Source: Acidimicrobium sp.
GTDB lineage: Bacteria > Actinomycetota > Acidimicrobiia > Acidimicrobiales > Ilumatobacteraceae
DNA length: 5,554 nt
Direction: 5' to 3'
Assembly (NCBI GenBank): GCA_003535455.1
Contig: DOHD01000142.1
Location: 1-5,554 of the forward strand
Below are positions 1-4,736 of the stretch, piece after piece. The notes below the pieces were generated by a model, which made no database searches, had not been told where the DNA came from, and saw only the letters and a list, made by a program, of their open reading frames with translations. The stretch's first letter is position 1, and each line of letters opens with the position of its first letter. The translations under genes were made by a program, and so were the position numbers.

Positions 1-71
1 CTCACACCGACGGTGTTTTTGAGTGTCGCAATTTGCGGCAACTTGAAGGGTTCGTCGAAAACCTAGCCTGA
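1..71 (+). CDS. Possible C-terminal end of an unidentified protein (partial)
   Basis: One plus-strand frame is open from the left edge (first full codon at 3) to a TGA at 69-71. It reads HTDGVFECRNLRQLEGFVENLA, which looks like an amphipathic C-terminal helix. A second frame is also open, to a TAG at 64-66, but its translation looks less protein-like. If real, the gene is convergent with the SURF1-family gene and overlaps its stop codon by nine bases. The fragment is too short to assign a family, and coding status is uncertain. Confidence 0.33.
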   Translation, partial: HTDGVFECRNLRQLEGFVENLA

Positions 72-818
72 CTTAATTTTGCGTCGCACGACCACGACCC
101 AACCAGCGGCTACAAAAACCGAGAAAATAAACCACTGAGCCGTGTAGCTCAAGTGTGAGCCGGTCGACAAAACTGGGTCGGCGATGCGCGCAAGTTCGGG
201 CGAATCTTTTGGTTGCGTGTTAATAGCTTCGAGATAGATCTCGGTATTCAAATTTTCTATCTGCTGTGATAAACGAGGCAAATCAATGTTGATCACTTCG
301 CTTAACTTGCCCGTGGCCGGGTCGCTCAGTTCGCCAAAGCGACGCGATTCAGAAACTCGCACGCGAGCAATGAGTTGCACGAGAGAGTTGGGGGCATTCG
401 GTGTCTCAGTCTGCTGTGTAATAAAACCGCGATTAACAAGGACAACTTGATCGTCATAGCCCCCGTCGATTGAGCCATTGGCAATCAAGAGAGGTGTGAG
501 TGGGTCGACACCCGAAATACCTTCTTGCGAACGATTGACTGCAAGCAGTGTTTGGTCATCGAGATAAGTGCCCGCGACCGAGACATTCAGCCATTCGAGA
601 TCTTCTGAAGTTTTTGTGTTTGTTGCCAAAGCACTTAACAACTCGACTAGAGGCACGGGTTCGGCGACGATGCGTGCAGAGACGATCTTATTGAAATCGA
701 CCCGTTGGTGATAGCGGTCAAATTGCCACAATCCGAGATTGATCATCAGAACAATTGCAGCGACCACGGTCACATGTAGCAAAACCCAACTTGGTCGCAA
801 CAAAAACCGATACTTCAC
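63..818 (-). CDS. SURF1-family cytochrome c oxidase assembly protein
   Basis: SURF1-family proteins are inner-membrane factors that help assemble haem-copper (aa3-type) cytochrome c oxidase, probably at the haem a insertion step. The protein of 251 aa has the family layout. There is a transmembrane helix at about residues 11-29, directly followed by the signature LGLWQFDRYHQRVDFNK (28-44), matching LGxWQxxRxxxK. A large extracytoplasmic domain follows, containing GTYLDDQ (83-89), GVDPLTPLL (103-111) and VLVNRGFI (126-133). The C-terminal motif YTAQWFIF (225-232) runs into a second transmembrane helix and a basic tail. I chose the GTG at 816-818. An upstream start at 947 would add 43 residues without family character, would overlap the divergent gene, and lacks a visible ribosome site. 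A TACGAT box at 825-830 sits 7-12 bases before the GTG, as in a leaderless mRNA. The family call is firm. The start is inferred. Confidence 0.9.
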   Translation of the reverse strand: MKYRFLLRPSWVLLHVTVVAAIVLMINLGLWQFDRYHQRVDFNKIVSARIVAEPVPLVELLSALATNTKTSEDLEWLNVSVAGTYLDDQTLLAVNRSQEGISGVDPLTPLLIANGSIDGGYDDQVVLVNRGFITQQTETPNAPNSLVQLIARVRVSESRRFGELSDPATGKLSEVINIDLPRLSQQIENLNTEIYLEAINTQPKDSPELARIADPVLSTGSHLSYTAQWFIFSVFVAAGWVVVVRRKIKSG

Positions 819-824
819 GAAATC

Positions 825-830
825 ATCGTA
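825..830 (-). promoter_or_regulatory. Candidate -10 box for the SURF1-family gene (leaderless type)
   Basis: Read on the minus strand, the hexamer is TACGAT (fits TANNNT). It lies at -12 to -7 if transcription begins at the first base of the GTG start at 818. No Shine-Dalgarno-like sequence is seen before this start, which fits a leaderless transcript. I see no clear -35 element. Supported by position only. Confidence 0.4.
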
Positions 831-860
831 TCTGTGTGAGTCGTTGCTGATCGGCGCAAC

Positions 861-866
861 TATCGT
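861..866 (+). promoter_or_regulatory. Candidate -10 box for the DCC-family gene (leaderless type)
   Basis: TATCGT (fits TANNNT) lies at -13 to -8 relative to the GTG start at 874. There is no purine-rich ribosome site between it and the start codon, so a leaderless transcript is plausible. It faces away from the corresponding box of the SURF1-family gene, making the 55-bp gap a compact divergent promoter region. No good -35 element is visible. Confidence 0.38.
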
Positions 867-873
867 TCTATCT

Positions 874-1257
874 GTGACGAAGTACGCGACAGATTTTTTG
901 ATCTGGGATGGCGACTGTGCATTTTGTGCGCGCTGCGTGCAATTCATTGAGCGCCGAATTAAGACTGGCGCAAAAATAGTCGCGCATCAAAAAGCCGATC
1001 TAACTTCGCTTGGCTTGACCACAGAGCAGTGCATGACGGCGTTGCAATGGGTGAGTCGCGATGCGACCGTGCGTTCTGGCAGCAGGGCAGTGGCCGCACT
1101 TTTGCGCTCGAGTTCTCTCGGGTGGGCGATACTCGGGGTCGCCATCGACTTGCCTGTCGTGAGCGTAGTTGCATCCGCAATATATAAATTGATCGCCAAA
1201 AATCGCCAGCATTTGCCAGGTGGCACCGATGCATGCGCAATAGACCAACGCGAATAA
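874..1257 (+). CDS. DCC-family (DUF393) predicted thiol-disulfide oxidoreductase
   Basis: This 127-aa protein belongs to the DUF393/DCC family, small predicted thiol-disulfide oxidoreductases named for a DxxCxxC motif near the N-terminus. The motif is visible as D12-G-D-C15-A-F-C18, with a further Cys at 21, right after a short hydrophobic strand (FLIWDG), as in the family. Other family-like segments are GSRAVAALLRSS (69-80), for the glycine/serine-alanine stretch after a beta strand, and a C-terminal IYKLIAKNRQHL (103-114). Length is normal and the gene looks intact. I placed the start at the GTG at 874-876, just before the conserved strand. The frame is open back to 739, but that extension would run through the divergent SURF1-family gene and adds nothing family-like. 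The gene diverges from the SURF1-family gene with 55 bp between starts. The substrate is unknown, and the oxidoreductase role is a family prediction. Confidence 0.82.
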   Translation: MTKYATDFLIWDGDCAFCARCVQFIERRIKTGAKIVAHQKADLTSLGLTTEQCMTALQWVSRDATVRSGSRAVAALLRSSSLGWAILGVAIDLPVVSVVASAIYKLIAKNRQHLPGGTDACAIDQRE

Positions 1258-1298
1258 TCCCCAACTCCGCCCGCGTGTTATTCATCACGCTATCCCGC

Positions 1299-1304
1299 TA
1301 TCGT
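1299..1304 (+). promoter_or_regulatory. Weak candidate -10 box for the riboswitch-metX transcript
   Basis: TATCGT fits TANNNT and equals the candidate box of the DCC-family gene. It would start transcription near 1311, about 34 bases before the riboswitch P1 helix. There is no convincing -35 element upstream. The DCC-family gene could instead read through into metX. Confidence 0.25.
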
Positions 1305-1324
1305 TGATTAGGCAATCAACGGTA
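1299..1324. repeat. Inverted repeat in the metX leader/promoter region
   Basis: CGTTGATT (1302-1309) and AATCAACG (1314-1321) are perfect complements separated by AGGC. The stem extends outward by T-G, A-T and T-A pairs to 1299/1324, for eleven pairs in total. It lies 41 bases after the DCC-family stop and 20 bases before the riboswitch P1 helix. It is followed by GGTAAAA rather than a T-run, so it does not look like an intrinsic terminator for the upstream gene. A -10-like TATCGT (1299-1304) lies in its left arm, so it could be an operator overlapping the metX promoter, or a leader hairpin. Function is inferred. Confidence 0.5.
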
Positions 1325-1344
1325 AAAACGTGGTTTGCGAGAAG

Positions 1345-1452
1345 TTGCATCAGGAGTGACCAAATGGTCCGGCAACCGGGGATAACCCACGGTGCCAGCT
1401 CACCTTCGGGTGGGGATGTGGCTCGGCGAAAGCCGAGCAACGGGCCGAACTC
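1345..1452 (+). ncRNA. SAM riboswitch aptamer, SAM-I/IV-like, upstream of metX
   Basis: The SAM-clan core is visible: AGGAGTGACC, then CCGGCAACC (1369-1377), GGTGCCA (1391-1397) and a closing P1. Helices by hand are: P1, TTGCATC (1345-1351) with GATGTGG (1415-1421), including G-T pairs; P2, GACC (1358-1361) with GGTC (1366-1369), loop AAAT; P3, CCG (1376-1378) with CGG (1390-1392), possibly extended by GGG/CCC; P4, CTCACC (1399-1404) with GGTGGG (1409-1414), closed by TTCG. A fifth stem follows P1, GCTCGGC/GCCGAGC (1421-1438) with a GAAA loop, sharing base 1421 with P1, then tail ACGGGCCGAACTC. A downstream P5 occurs in SAM-IV and SAM-I/IV but not SAM-I. The minimal P2, with no kink-turn or loop able to form the SAM-I/SAM-IV pseudoknot, points to the SAM-I/IV variant. 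CCC (1386-1388) could pair with GGG (1442-1444) as the tail pseudoknot, but competes with the P3 extension. Its position before metX fits SAM feedback. Confidence 0.88.
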
Positions 1453-1497
1453 TGAGTGCAAGTCTTGCGAAGCGCGCACGATTTGAGAAACGAGTTC
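1447..1497 (+). promoter_or_regulatory. Candidate start-occluding helix (expression platform of the riboswitch)
   Basis: GAACTC (1447-1452), at the end of the aptamer tail, is a perfect complement of GAGTTC (1492-1497). The latter contains the only short purine-rich element, GAG at 1492-1494, at a ribosome-site distance from the metX start. The span between them folds further, with GTGC (1456-1459) against GCAC (1476-1479), or GCAA/TTGC (1458-1468). No run of T follows any stem, which argues against transcription termination. I infer translational control, with the helix favoured when the aptamer is folded. The alternative ligand-free structure is not clear to me. Confidence 0.42.
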
Positions 1498-1498
1498 A

Positions 1499-2677
1499 GT
1501 GATGCTTAGACATGATTATCCCGCGACTGGCGCGTGGCATGCTGGGCTGCCTTCGGGAACTCGAAAATTTCTGCATTTTTCTGCTGATCGACCAATTGCG
1601 TTAGACAATTCAAAAACTCTGCAAGATGTCACCATCGCTTACGAAACGTGGGGCGAACTTAACGCCGAAAAGTCGAACGCAATTTTGTTGTGTCACGCAT
1701 GGACAGGTGACTCGCATGCCGCAGGTAGCGCCGAAGAAGGCACGCCGACGCCAGGTTGGTGGGAAGGTTTGGTTGGCCCAGGATGTGCGATTGACACAAA
1801 CAAGTGGTTCGTCGTGTGCACGAATTCGCTAGGCGGTTGCCAAGGTTCTACTGGCCCCGCATCATTGCACCCTCAAGATGGCAAGCCATATGGTTCGCGA
1901 TTCCCGGTTATCACCGTGCGCGACATGGTGCGCGCGCAAGTTCGAGTTAGCGACTTGCTTGGCATTGATGTCTGGCATTCGGTTATCGGTGGGTCAATGG
2001 GCGGCATGCAAGTGCTCGAATGGGCGATCACATTTCCGCATCGCGTGCGCACAGCCGTGCCGATCGCAACTTGCTTTCAAGCCACGGCCCAACAAATTGC
2101 GTGGGGTGCGATAGGGCGACGTGCAATTCGCCTTGATCCAAAGTGGCGGGGCGGAGACTATTACGACGCGGCGGTGGGCGATGGCCCGTGGCAAGGCTTG
2201 GCGATTGCGCGCATGATTGCACAAGTCACTTTTCGCAGCGACAATGTGTTCACCGATCGCTTCGGTCGCGAACTAGCCGACACCGATGCCGACTACAACG
2301 GTCTTGGCTTATGGGACAAGTTCGAGGTCGAAAACTATCTCGACCACCACGGCGACAAGTTGATTCGTCGTTTTGATACGAATAGTTATCTAATTATCGG
2401 CAAAGCGATGGATCTTCACGATGTAGCACGTGGTCGCGGCGAATTGCGCAGTGCTGTGGCGCGCATTACGGCGCCAGTGTTGTCGATTGGCATCTCGAGC
2501 GACATTTTGTATCCGACTTATCAGCAAAAGCAGATTCGCGACATGATTCACGATGTTGGCGGCAGTTGCGAATATGCCGAAATCGAGTCGCCACATGGTC
2601 ACGACGCATTTTTGATCAATCTTGACCAGGTTGGCAAGCCGATCGCGACATTCTTAGACAAGCACTTTTTAAACTAA
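1499..2677 (+). CDS. metX: Homoserine O-acetyltransferase (MetX)
   Basis: MetX transfers the acetyl group of acetyl-CoA to L-homoserine, giving O-acetylhomoserine for direct sulfhydrylation or transsulfuration to methionine. It is a cytoplasmic alpha/beta-hydrolase-fold enzyme. The 392-aa product is normal length. Conserved blocks in order are AYETWGELN (47-55), LLCHAWTGDSHAAG (63-76), PGWWEGLVGPG (85-95) and NSLGGCQGSTGP (109-120). The nucleophile elbow GGSMGG has Ser166, the acid is Asp335 in SSDILYP, and His368 is in SPHGHDAFL; RFDTNSYL (291-298) is also typical. The start is either GTG 1499 or the next codon, ATG 1502. The ATG has a GAG seven bases upstream, so I slightly prefer it (391 aa). 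A SAM riboswitch precedes the gene, so repression by SAM is expected. Its stop overlaps the stop of the convergent gene. Some MetX-like enzymes are succinyltransferases, and acyl specificity cannot be settled here. No metY-like partner lies in this window. Confidence 0.95.
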   Translation: MMLRHDYPATGAWHAGLPSGTRKFLHFSADRPIALDNSKTLQDVTIAYETWGELNAEKSNAILLCHAWTGDSHAAGSAEEGTPTPGWWEGLVGPGCAIDTNKWFVVCTNSLGGCQGSTGPASLHPQDGKPYGSRFPVITVRDMVRAQVRVSDLLGIDVWHSVIGGSMGGMQVLEWAITFPHRVRTAVPIATCFQATAQQIAWGAIGRRAIRLDPKWRGGDYYDAAVGDGPWQGLAIARMIAQVTFRSDNVFTDRFGRELADTDADYNGLGLWDKFEVENYLDHHGDKLIRRFDTNSYLIIGKAMDLHDVARGRGELRSAVARITAPVLSIGISSDILYPTYQQKQIRDMIHDVGGSCEYAEIESPHGHDAFLINLDQVGKPIATFLDKHFLN

Positions 2678-3063
2678 CGAATCATCGCGTCGAGCGAGGC
2701 TATGCATGTGCTATTCGCTGGCACGCGCAGAATCGCTCGATCATCGCGATCGAGTTCGTTAGTGACGACATAGTGGCGTCGCTTCAAATCTTGCGTCTCG
2801 GTGAAATAGCCGACGTTCCATCGCCCGCGAAACGATTTGCCACGGCGACCGCGCGCTTGAATGATCAGCTGTTTTTCGTCAATCGTCACGCGCACGTCTA
2901 CCCACTTTGACGCGTCAACATTGTCTTCAGTCATACGGGCGCTAAATCGAGTGCCATCGCGCGAGACCCACTGTGGTTCGAAGCGATTTATCCACCGCAA
3001 TAGCGCAAAGCCCACCGCGAAAAACAACACCGTTGAAATGAGGTTCAATAACGTGCTTGCCAT
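2674..3063 (-). CDS. Hypothetical membrane-anchored small protein
   Basis: I do not recognise the family. The 129-aa product has one hydrophobic segment at about residues 4-23, which reads as an uncleaved membrane anchor, followed by Arg/Trp-rich sequence and about 100 soluble residues. The soluble part contains EPQWVSRDGTRFSARM (29-44), alternating hydrophobic strands (WVDVRVTI, KQLIIQAR) and then DRAILRVP (108-115), which suggests a small beta-rich domain. Coding is supported by the sensible domain layout, an ATG start at 3061-3063 and the fit between neighbours. It starts 26 bp from the divergent plus-strand gene. Its TAG stop shares bases with the metX TAA, a four-base tail-to-tail overlap. 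A GGAG touches the ATG, too close for a normal ribosome site. With the anchor read as N-in/C-out the domain would be outside the cell, but the RWINR after the anchor could equally hold it inside. Confidence 0.72.
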   Translation of the reverse strand: MASTLLNLISTVLFFAVGFALLRWINRFEPQWVSRDGTRFSARMTEDNVDASKWVDVRVTIDEKQLIIQARGRRGKSFRGRWNVGYFTETQDLKRRHYVVTNELDRDDRAILRVPANSTCIASLDAMIR

Positions 3064-3089
3064 CTCCGACTAGTTTGTCATCTAGCCCT

Positions 3090-3413
3090 ATGTTTGCCGA
3101 TGTCGTGTTTTTCTTCGTTTCAGTCGCAGTCACGTTTGGGGTCTCATTGAACTTCATCGCCTTAGGTCTGCTCGTGGTGGCTGCAGGTCTTGGTGCATTG
3201 ACTATTTGGTTTTGGATAAGCGCACGCCCCGAGCCAGAAGCCCTCGCGCCACTCGAAGTCATGGGCCAGCGCGAATTTGCTCAAGCCGACGATCAAGCAC
3301 GAAAGCAGATGCTCAACTCGGTGCGGGCAATGCCCGTTATTGGTGCACCGCCTGGGTCGCTAGATGCCGAGTCAATAAGCAATCCAGCCAATCGATTTGA
3401 CGAGACGAAGTAA
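3090..3413 (+). CDS. Hypothetical small membrane protein
   Basis: I do not recognise the family. The 107-aa product begins with 44 almost uninterrupted hydrophobic residues (about 3-44), long enough for two tightly packed transmembrane helices with a turn near Asn21. A charged tail follows, rich in Glu, Asp, Gln and Arg (about 46-81), then a Pro/Gly/Asn-rich end. The acidic PEPEALAPLE stretch (48-57) and the helical REFAQADDQARKQML (61-75) look cytoplasmic. I took the ATG at 3090. The frame is open to a TTG at 3057, but that start would overlap the divergent gene and add a polar, serine-rich stretch. The next plus-strand gene starts nine bases after its stop, so the two may be co-transcribed. 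No function can be assigned. Confidence 0.65.
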   Translation: MFADVVFFFVSVAVTFGVSLNFIALGLLVVAAGLGALTIWFWISARPEPEALAPLEVMGQREFAQADDQARKQMLNSVRAMPVIGAPPGSLDAESISNPANRFDETK

Positions 3414-3416
3414 ATT
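3411..3416 (+). promoter_or_regulatory. Candidate -10 box before the 74-aa gene
   Basis: TAAATT (fits TANNNT) lies exactly at -12 to -7 of the ATG at 3423, with no ribosome site between, which is leaderless geometry. A competing reading is TTGACG (3397-3402), 17 bases, then TATATG (3420-3425). That would place the transcript start inside the gene and favour an ATG at 3450. Either signal could be chance. Confidence 0.28.
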
Positions 3417-3422
3417 ACTTAT

Positions 3423-3647
3423 ATGGCCACTTCATTTGACCCAAAAGAAATGATCGAACGATTTCGCGAGCGTGCGGCATCTGTAAAACGTCGTCCATTG
3501 CCACCTGTTGCGGGTGAAGAGCGGCAGCATTTTTTGTCGCAGGCACAAGTTGACTTTCAAGATTTTGCGATGATCGGCGATGCTGCGGCGACGATCGAAG
3601 ACGGCGTGCTGATTTTGCGCGTCGATTTGCGACCACCCGCAAAATGA
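3423..3647 (+). CDS. Hypothetical 74-aa soluble protein
   Basis: I do not recognise the family. The small product has no membrane segment. It has an N-terminal charged amphipathic helix (PKEMIERFRERAASVKRR, residues 7-24), a Pro-rich linker (PLPPVAGEE, 25-33), a second helix around 35-42, and a compact C-terminal block, FQDFAMIGDAA then IEDGVLILRVDLRPP (45-72), which looks like paired beta strands. The ordered layout and its fit between two plus-strand genes (nine bases after the previous stop, 13 before the ATG at 3661) support coding. The ATG at 3423 is the natural start, and an in-frame ATG at 3450 preceded by AAAAGAA is the alternative (65 aa). Without a transmembrane segment it may act with one of the neighbouring membrane proteins, but that is speculation. 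Confidence 0.68.
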   Translation: MATSFDPKEMIERFRERAASVKRRPLPPVAGEERQHFLSQAQVDFQDFAMIGDAAATIEDGVLILRVDLRPPAK

Positions 3648-3660
3648 AATTCAGTTGTCG

Positions 3661-4602
3661 ATGAATTTGGTTAGTGGTGCTCGCGCGCGAATCGCCGCAG
3701 TACCGGTCCTCGCTGTTTTTATTGCAGTCTTTGCCTGGGGGATTGGCCCGTTACTATTTTTGGCGCCTTCAATTTCGATCAATTCAATTTTGTTTTACCG
3801 GGTGTTGTTTTGGCCACCGTTGCTCTATTTGATAGCCCGCCGTGGCGGTAAACAAATCAACAAAAAGCTCTTTCGTTCGGTCCTCTTGCCGGGTGCGTTG
3901 TTTGGTGTGTCGACTATTTTTGGTTTCACTGCAATCACCGAGACTTCGGTTGCCAATGCAACGATCATCGGCAACATTTCGACAGCGATGGTTCTGTTTG
4001 CTGCGCCAAAATTTCTCAATGAGAAGATTTCAAAGTGGCAGGTGTTGCTTGCCTTCACAAGTTTTGCCGGCGTCGTAACGATTGTCGTTGGTGCGGGCAA
4101 CACCGGCGGTTCGTCACTTTTCGGCGACTTTTTGGCTCTGGTCAACGCATTGACCTGGACTCTTTATTTCATCTCATCGAAGCGTCGGCGCATCGATGGT
4201 GTAGATACGTGGCAGTTTTTGTATGGCGTTAGCGTCATTCAAACATGCGTTGTCGTGCCGTATGCACTCGTCACTAGCAACGACATTCTGCAAATTACTT
4301 GGCGTGATTTGGGTTTTTTGATTGCAATGACCCTTTTTTCTGGAACGATTGGCCACAGCTTCATGCTTTGGGCGCAAAAATATGTTGATGCATCGGTGTC
4401 GTCGTTGATTTTGCTGCTCGGGCCAGTAATTTCTTCAGTCGGCGCATGGCTTGTCTATGGACAAAACATTTCAGCGGTGCAAGTTTTCGGTGGTGCCGTT
4501 GTGCTCGCGTCGCTTGCAGGCGTAGTGCGGTTATCCAGCGCAGCAAAGATAAGCCGAGAAGTGTTGAGTACTGCTGACCCGTTGCTAAACTCAAACCCTT
4601 AA
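3661..4602 (+). CDS. EamA/DMT-superfamily transporter
   Basis: A member of the drug/metabolite transporter superfamily with two tandem EamA domains, at roughly residues 14-143 and 154-291 of 313. Ten hydrophobic helices can be placed by eye at about 13-33, 42-59, 73-92, 97-115, 126-143, 154-172, 185-204, 216-235, 246-266 and 272-290. Family-typical pieces include FYRVLFWPPLL (45-55) after helix 1, an ATIIGNISTAMVLFAA helix (100-115), and the second-repeat segment VSSLILLLGPVISSVGAWLVYGQ (246-268). Such carriers move amino acids, nucleotide-related or other small metabolites across the inner membrane, usually outward. The substrate cannot be read from the sequence. I prefer the ATG at 3661. 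A TTG at 3655 is in frame two codons earlier. Spacing of 13 bases from the previous gene allows co-transcription. The last 30-odd bases carry a likely tRNA promoter. Confidence 0.87.
   Translation: MNLVSGARARIAAVPVLAVFIAVFAWGIGPLLFLAPSISINSILFYRVLFWPPLLYLIARRGGKQINKKLFRSVLLPGALFGVSTIFGFTAITETSVANATIIGNISTAMVLFAAPKFLNEKISKWQVLLAFTSFAGVVTIVVGAGNTGGSSLFGDFLALVNALTWTLYFISSKRRRIDGVDTWQFLYGVSVIQTCVVVPYALVTSNDILQITWRDLGFLIAMTLFSGTIGHSFMLWAQKYVDASVSSLILLLGPVISSVGAWLVYGQNISAVQVFGGAVVLASLAGVVRLSSAAKISREVLSTADPLLNSNP
4564..4591 (+). promoter_or_regulatory. Candidate promoter of tRNA-Gly, inside the transporter gene
   Basis: TTGAGT (4564-4569) and TAAACT (4586-4591) are separated by 16 bases. Each matches four of six sigma-70-type consensus positions. 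Transcription would start near 4598, about 20 bases before the mature tRNA 5' end. The element lies within the last codons of the transporter gene, whose stop is at 4600-4602. Confidence 0.45.
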
Positions 4603-4617
4603 GTAAATGCAATAAAT

Positions 4618-4689
4618 GCGGACGTGGCTCAGTGGTAGAGCATCACCTTGCCAAGGTGAGGGTCGCGGGTTCAAATCCCGTCGTCCGCT
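4618..4689 (+). tRNA. tRNA-Gly, anticodon GCC
   Basis: A complete cloverleaf folds by hand. The acceptor stem is GCGGACG (4618-4624) with CGTCCGC (4682-4688), seven perfect pairs, with discriminator T at 4689. The D-arm contains GGCTCAGTGGTAGAGC. The anticodon stem TCACC/GGTGA flanks the loop TTGCCAA, placing GCC at 4650-4652, which reads GGC and GGT glycine codons. The T-arm is GCGGG, TTCAAAT, CCCGT (4665-4681). The length is 72 bases and CCA is not encoded (TCAAAG follows), so it must be added after transcription. The gene lies in the gap between the transporter and the convergent DUF1295 gene. I see no T-rich terminator after it. Confidence 0.97.
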
Positions 4690-4736
4690 CAAAGTGAGCG
4701 ATTCAAGGTTGGTTCGTCGAGAGAGATTTCGTCGAG

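Noticed and set aside
739..873. 45-residue N-terminal extension of the DCC-family protein
   Set aside because: It is antisense to the SURF1 signature region, and family members begin shortly before the DxxCxxC strand.
819..947. 43-residue N-terminal extension of the SURF1-family protein
   Set aside because: It is polar, non-conserved in character, lies over the divergent gene start, and precedes the natural membrane-anchor start; the GTG at 818 fits better.
1304..1486. Plus-strand 60-codon frame across the metX leader
   Set aside because: The region is fully explained as structured riboswitch RNA, and the translation shows no protein-like features.
3057..3089. TTG-initiated extension of the 107-aa membrane protein
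   Set aside because: It overlaps the divergent gene start and adds a polar, serine-rich stretch; the ATG at 3090 begins right at the membrane segment.
4687..4699. GCTCA-AAG-TGAGC hairpin at the tRNA 3' end as a terminator
   Set aside because: Only five pairs, overlapping the tRNA acceptor stem, and no T-run follows.
4713..4736. Direct repeat of TTCGTCGAG (4713-4721 and 4728-4736) after the tRNA
   Set aside because: Two short copies of a common TCGTCGA-type string; a related copy at 51-58 suggests background composition. No attachment site, integrase or other tRNA 3' duplication is present.
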